The translations under genes and the position numbers were made by a program. From Thermoplasmatales archaeon SW_10_69_26 (GTDB lineage Archaea > Thermoplasmatota > SW-10-69-26), in contig PXUB01000022.1 in NCBI GenBank assembly GCA_003009755.1, forward strand, positions 16,963-80,962: a DNA stretch of 64,000 nucleotides, given 5' to 3'. Positions 60,766 through 64,000 of the stretch are shown here, in pieces; position 1 is the first letter of the stretch; every line of letters begins with the position of its first letter. The notes under the pieces were generated by a model, which saw nothing but the letters and a program-made list of their open reading frames with translations, did not search any database and was not told the DNA's origin.

Positions 60766-62100
60766 ATGGCGGTCCCGGGCTGGCAGCTGCGCAACGTCAC
60801 CGAGGGATTCATCGAGGACGCGCTGCTCAACGTTCACGTCAAAGACACCTTCGAACGCTTCAGTCGCGAGGCCACAGTCTGGATCGCCGACCCCGACGGC
60901 AGCAAGCGCAACAGCTACCTGGACTTCACTGAGTGCATGCTCCGCGTTGGTCCCCCTCGCAGGCACGCCCACACGCTGGCATCCGATCCCGACAACGGCG
61001 AGACCCACACATTGCTCACCGACGGCGGGCACACGCTTCTCAGCAGTCCGACAGCCGAGAACCGGTTCGGCGGGTTTGTGAGGAACCCCCATGAGGAGGC
61101 CGGCGTCCTCCGGCTGGACCTGCTCAGCCACGACACCTGGCTCCGGAAGCGCGACATCTTCTACACCGCCAACCAGCAGGGCATCGAGGACACGTTGCAG
61201 GACCTCGTCACCCGGTTCACGCCGCTCGTTTGGAACCCCAATCTCGTCGACGTGCAGAACGATCGCACCATCGACCGTTCCTGGAAGGGTGAGCGCCTGG
61301 TCACGGTCATCGAAGAGCTCGCCACGAAGAGCGACGGGGAGGAGTTCGGCGCCACCGACGACCGCGAGTTCTTCTTCCGCCCGCGGGAGGCCCAGGACAG
61401 TCCCGTCAGCTTCACGCCCGACCGCTGGGATGACTACGACATCGACGGGGACGCCGGGCGCGAGGTTACCCGCGTCACGATTTACTACGGCCAGAGCGGT
61501 GAGAACGCCGTCACCGTCCAAAACCGCGAGCGCCAGCTCGAGCTGCAGGAACGCCTGGGCGCCGACAGGCCCGTAATCCAGGAGAAAACCAAGAGCTTCC
61601 CCGAAATCGAGACCGAGGAGGCCGCCGAGGAGAAAGGGCACAGCATCCTCGACCGGCGCGACGCGATCAAGGTCCTCGAGCTCGAGACGTGGGATGCTCA
61701 CGGTGTCCGCCCGGGCGACGTCGCACCCGTCGTGATTCCTGAGAAGAACGTCGACGACGAGTTCCGCGTCGCCGAGATCGTGTACCGCTGGATCGAGGAC
61801 GACACGCTCGTCACGCTCGCCCGGAACGCGGAAGGCGTCGTCGACCTGCTCGTCGAGCTCAGCGAAGACCTCACCCGCATCGACCTCCGCGCCGGCAGCG
61901 ACGAGGCGACGATCACAGAGATGCTGGAGTTCGAGGTCTACCAGGAGAACAGCGTCAAGGTCGAGGTCCTCGAACGGTCAATCCCCGACGACCAGTTCCA
62001 GTGGGGAGAGCACAAGGGCGGCTGGGGCGATCCCGCCGGTGGCCCCGGAGGCAGGTGGGGAGACAACATGGGCGCGTGGACTCAGCACACAGAGGTGTAG
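60766..62100 (+). CDS. Baseplate hub-like protein
   Basis: The 444-residue protein begins VTEGFIEDALLNVHVKDTFERFSREATVWIAD-like and has FVRNPHEEAGVLRLDLLSHDTWL. A later domain is beta-rich with RPGDVAPVVIPEKNVDDEF and a C-terminal Gly/Trp-rich tail. The order of strands and place after distal tail proteins resemble gp44/gpD-type hub proteins. Assignment is moderate. Confidence 0.6.
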   Translation: MAVPGWQLRNVTEGFIEDALLNVHVKDTFERFSREATVWIADPDGSKRNSYLDFTECMLRVGPPRRHAHTLASDPDNGETHTLLTDGGHTLLSSPTAENRFGGFVRNPHEEAGVLRLDLLSHDTWLRKRDIFYTANQQGIEDTLQDLVTRFTPLVWNPNLVDVQNDRTIDRSWKGERLVTVIEELATKSDGEEFGATDDREFFFRPREAQDSPVSFTPDRWDDYDIDGDAGREVTRVTIYYGQSGENAVTVQNRERQLELQERLGADRPVIQEKTKSFPEIETEEAAEEKGHSILDRRDAIKVLELETWDAHGVRPGDVAPVVIPEKNVDDEFRVAEIVYRWIEDDTLVTLARNAEGVVDLLVELSEDLTRIDLRAGSDEATITEMLEFEVYQENSVKVEVLERSIPDDQFQWGEHKGGWGDPAGGPGGRWGDNMGAWTQHTEV

Positions 62101-62104
62101 AACT

Positions 62105-62464
62105 GTGGCCAGTTACCGAACCAACGACGGACTCGAAACCCTCTCCGAGGGCGACGCGAAAAGGACCGAGCAGCTCGCCATCGGTACCGGCGACGCTGAC
62201 GCCAGCGTGGACGATACCAGCCTCGAGAACGAAGTGCTCCGCAAGGCCGCGGAGAGCGAGGTGCAGGGAGACGGCGAGGTGCTGCACACGATGCGCGTCC
62301 TCAGCGGCGAGGCCAACGGGGCCACGCTTCGCGAGGCTGGCCTCATCGACAACCAGGACCGCCTGTCGACCACGCACCGGTACGCCGGACTCGAGAAGAC
62401 GACGGACAAAGAGATCGAGTTCCGGGTGACCAGCCAGCACGACCAGGCCGAGGAGGGCGTCTAA
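62105..62464 (+). CDS. Baseplate/fibre-linked small protein
   Basis: The 119-residue protein has DGLETLSEGDAKRTEQLAIG and LREAGLIDNQDRLSTTHRYAGLEKT. This recalls the EVGLFD...R segment of small fibre-proximal proteins in phages. It directly precedes the tail fibre. Confidence 0.55.
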   Translation: MASYRTNDGLETLSEGDAKRTEQLAIGTGDADASVDDTSLENEVLRKAAESEVQGDGEVLHTMRVLSGEANGATLREAGLIDNQDRLSTTHRYAGLEKTTDKEIEFRVTSQHDQAEEGV

Positions 62465-62465
62465 G

Positions 62466-63923
62466 ATGCGCACGCAAACCGACCACGACTTCTCGTGGGC
62501 GAACGAGATGAATGCCGTCGCCGATGCTGGCAAGCAACGGTTCGTCATCGAGGGCTGTCAGGCCTCGAAGGGCACGGGCGACCTCGAGGTTGACATCGCC
62601 AGCGGGCAGATCCACATCGACGGGTCCACAATCGACGTGGACGCGCAAACCGTCACTGTCTCCGGCAACCCCGACATCAAGCGCTACGACACAATCACCA
62701 TCAACGCGGACGGGACCGCGAACGTGATCGAAGGGACAGAGGAGGCAACCGCGCCTGCTCGGCCAGAGGGCGAGGTGTTCGTCGCGATCGTCGAGGTCCG
62801 GCAGGGGGCCACGCAGGTCGAGGCTGTCTACGACGGGCGGGCGTTCCTCGAGGTGTACGTCACCGAGAACCGGACACTCAAGGGTGGCGCCGGCATCCTC
62901 CCAATCGGCGACCTCAGCGAGGACCGGACCGTGGCCGCGGCTATCGGAGACGGCATCCGGGCCGACAGTGATGACGCGCTCGCCGTCAAGCCCCATACAG
63001 ACATCGCCGTCGGGAGTAGTGGCGTCGCTGTCGACCCGCCAGGAAGCGACCGTGAGATTCTATTCAACGACGCGGGCAGCCTCGGCGCAGACGCTGACCT
63101 ACGTTACGGCTATACTGGCGCCTCGCTTGACAAGGAGCTGAAGATCCAGGCTCCCGCTGGCTCGTCACCCCATCTGACGGCCAGCGGCGTCGGCGACGCC
63201 GGCGCAATCCTTGACCTCATCGTCGGCAACGACGACAACGGCAACCCCGACGGGAACGCCGTCATCAACCTCGAAGGCAAACAGGGCGAGGGGTTCACTC
63301 TGTTCGGCAATCTCAACAGGGAACCGATGGAGTACGAGTGGCTTGACGGCCTCGGCAACTTCCCGCTCCGATGGGTCCGAGACACAAGCGCGCCCCGGCT
63401 CCCAGACGTGACGAGCGAGACCGCCAGCAGCGACGTGCAGCTCAACTCGGACAACCAGTTCGTGATCCCCAGCTCGTCGAAGCGCTACAAGACCGACATC
63501 CAAGCCCCCGACGAGGCTCCGGAGGACGTGCTTGACCTTGAGCCAAAGTGGTACCGGAACGACGAGGGTGAGCTGCGGTTCGGGTTCATCGCCGAAGACG
63601 TCGCTGAGGTCCTGCCCGAGGTCGTCGGGTGGCGGCCCACGCATCGGGAGGTCAAGCGGATCAAGGACGACCACGAGTTCATCCCCGCCGAGGACTCCGA
63701 GACGGACCAACCTGAGTTCAGGACTGACCGCCGCGTCGTCCGAGAACGGGAGTTCGACGAGGAACGGCTCGGCGCCGTCGACGACGAGTACCTCGAGCAG
63801 TACGAGGAGGATGGCCAGGTCCCGGACACGGTGAACGAGAAAGAGCTTGTGCCGCGCCTGGTGGCGATTGTGAAGGAGCAGGAGGAGCGCATCCAGGCCC
63901 TGGAGGAGAGGCTGCCTTCGTGA
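62466..63923 (+). CDS. Tail fibre with C-terminal S74-type intramolecular chaperone
   Basis: The 485-residue protein has an N-terminal beta region (LEVDIASGQIHIDGSTIDVD) and a repetitive shaft. From about residue 320 the C-terminal domain reads SSSKRYKTDIQAPDEAPEDVLDLEPKW-like, FGFIAEDVAEVLPEVV, and a final coil LVAIVKEQEERIQALEERL. This is the peptidase S74/endosialidase chaperone, which trimerises the fibre and cuts itself off at a Ser in the SSKRYK region using a nearby Lys. Confidence 0.85.
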   Translation: MRTQTDHDFSWANEMNAVADAGKQRFVIEGCQASKGTGDLEVDIASGQIHIDGSTIDVDAQTVTVSGNPDIKRYDTITINADGTANVIEGTEEATAPARPEGEVFVAIVEVRQGATQVEAVYDGRAFLEVYVTENRTLKGGAGILPIGDLSEDRTVAAAIGDGIRADSDDALAVKPHTDIAVGSSGVAVDPPGSDREILFNDAGSLGADADLRYGYTGASLDKELKIQAPAGSSPHLTASGVGDAGAILDLIVGNDDNGNPDGNAVINLEGKQGEGFTLFGNLNREPMEYEWLDGLGNFPLRWVRDTSAPRLPDVTSETASSDVQLNSDNQFVIPSSSKRYKTDIQAPDEAPEDVLDLEPKWYRNDEGELRFGFIAEDVAEVLPEVVGWRPTHREVKRIKDDHEFIPAEDSETDQPEFRTDRRVVREREFDEERLGAVDDEYLEQYEEDGQVPDTVNEKELVPRLVAIVKEQEERIQALEERLPS

Positions 63924-63924
63924 T

Positions 63925-64000
63925 TTACTCGTCGATGTTCCGTTCCGGATCGGCGTAGAAGGCGTCGAACGAGAGGTCATATCCCCGCCAAAGGACGATC
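63925..64000 (-). CDS. C-terminal end of a minus-strand gene cut by the window edge
   Basis: On the minus strand the frame reads IVLWRGYDLSFDAFYADPER and ends NIDE at TAA (63925-63927), two bases from the fibre stop. The composition looks like real protein, but only 24 residues are visible. Confidence 0.4.
   Translation of the reverse strand, partial: IVLWRGYDLSFDAFYADPERNIDE

Overview
The window is high-GC archaeal DNA. The evidence is a TFB transcription factor preceded by GAR1, many TATA-type promoters placed about 25 bases before leaderless starts, and the general archaeal gene set. The TFB sequence (for example its [17 protein letters not shown] stretch) reads like the Thermoplasmatota versions, so I place the host in or near that phylum. 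Proteins are strongly acidic. No rRNA, tRNA, CRISPR array or integrase gene was seen.

Host part, about 1-33.2 kb. The left edge holds the C-terminal part of an XPD/Rad3-type helicase. A four-gene metal-chelate ABC uptake operon follows (binding lipoprotein, PQQ-type beta-propeller, permease, ATPase). On the minus strand is an iron operon: an FTR1 permease fused to a ferrochelatase-like domain, coupled to a secreted Cys-rich protein and preceded by a TATA box and an iron-box-like palindrome. Then come an enoyl-CoA hydratase, a fluoride channel, an arsenic operon (arsR - aquaglyceroporin - arsC), a TPR protein, an HTTM membrane protein and a low-GC two-gene island (SocA/YwgA-like protein plus membrane protein). 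An RNase J-like MBL protein, dcd, a His-rich lipoprotein, a Csp/DUF326-like small protein, a frameshifted Ca2+/Na+ exchanger, a DsbA-like protein, purA, gar1 and tfb follow. Downstream of tfb there is a duplicated tfb 3' end and an array of paired hairpins. Then come small coiled-coil proteins, two decayed genes (ABM monooxygenase, thiolase), a GNAT, a CHY zinc finger and a BBE-type FAD oxidase.

Transition, about 33.2-34.8 kb. Here lie two copies of a hairpin-plus-TATA repeat and several long inverted repeats, with almost no coding capacity.

Viral part, about 34.3-64 kb: a tailed archaeal virus (provirus, or a viral segment joined to host DNA). An early module of small zinc-ribbon proteins, a RuvC-like resolvase, a ParB-like protein and a viral PCNA leads into a nearly complete head-tail module. 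In order this is small and large terminase, portal-MuF fusion, prohead protease with acidic tail, major capsid protein, connectors, two putative adhesins of lower GC, tail completion and terminator, tail tube, a tail assembly chaperone with an apparent +1 frameshift extension, tape measure, two paralogous distal tail proteins, baseplate hub, and a tail fibre ending in an S74-type chaperone. Viral genes overlap by 1-4 or more bases and mostly carry GGTGA-type Shine-Dalgarno sites, unlike the leaderless host genes. A minus-strand gene enters from the right edge.
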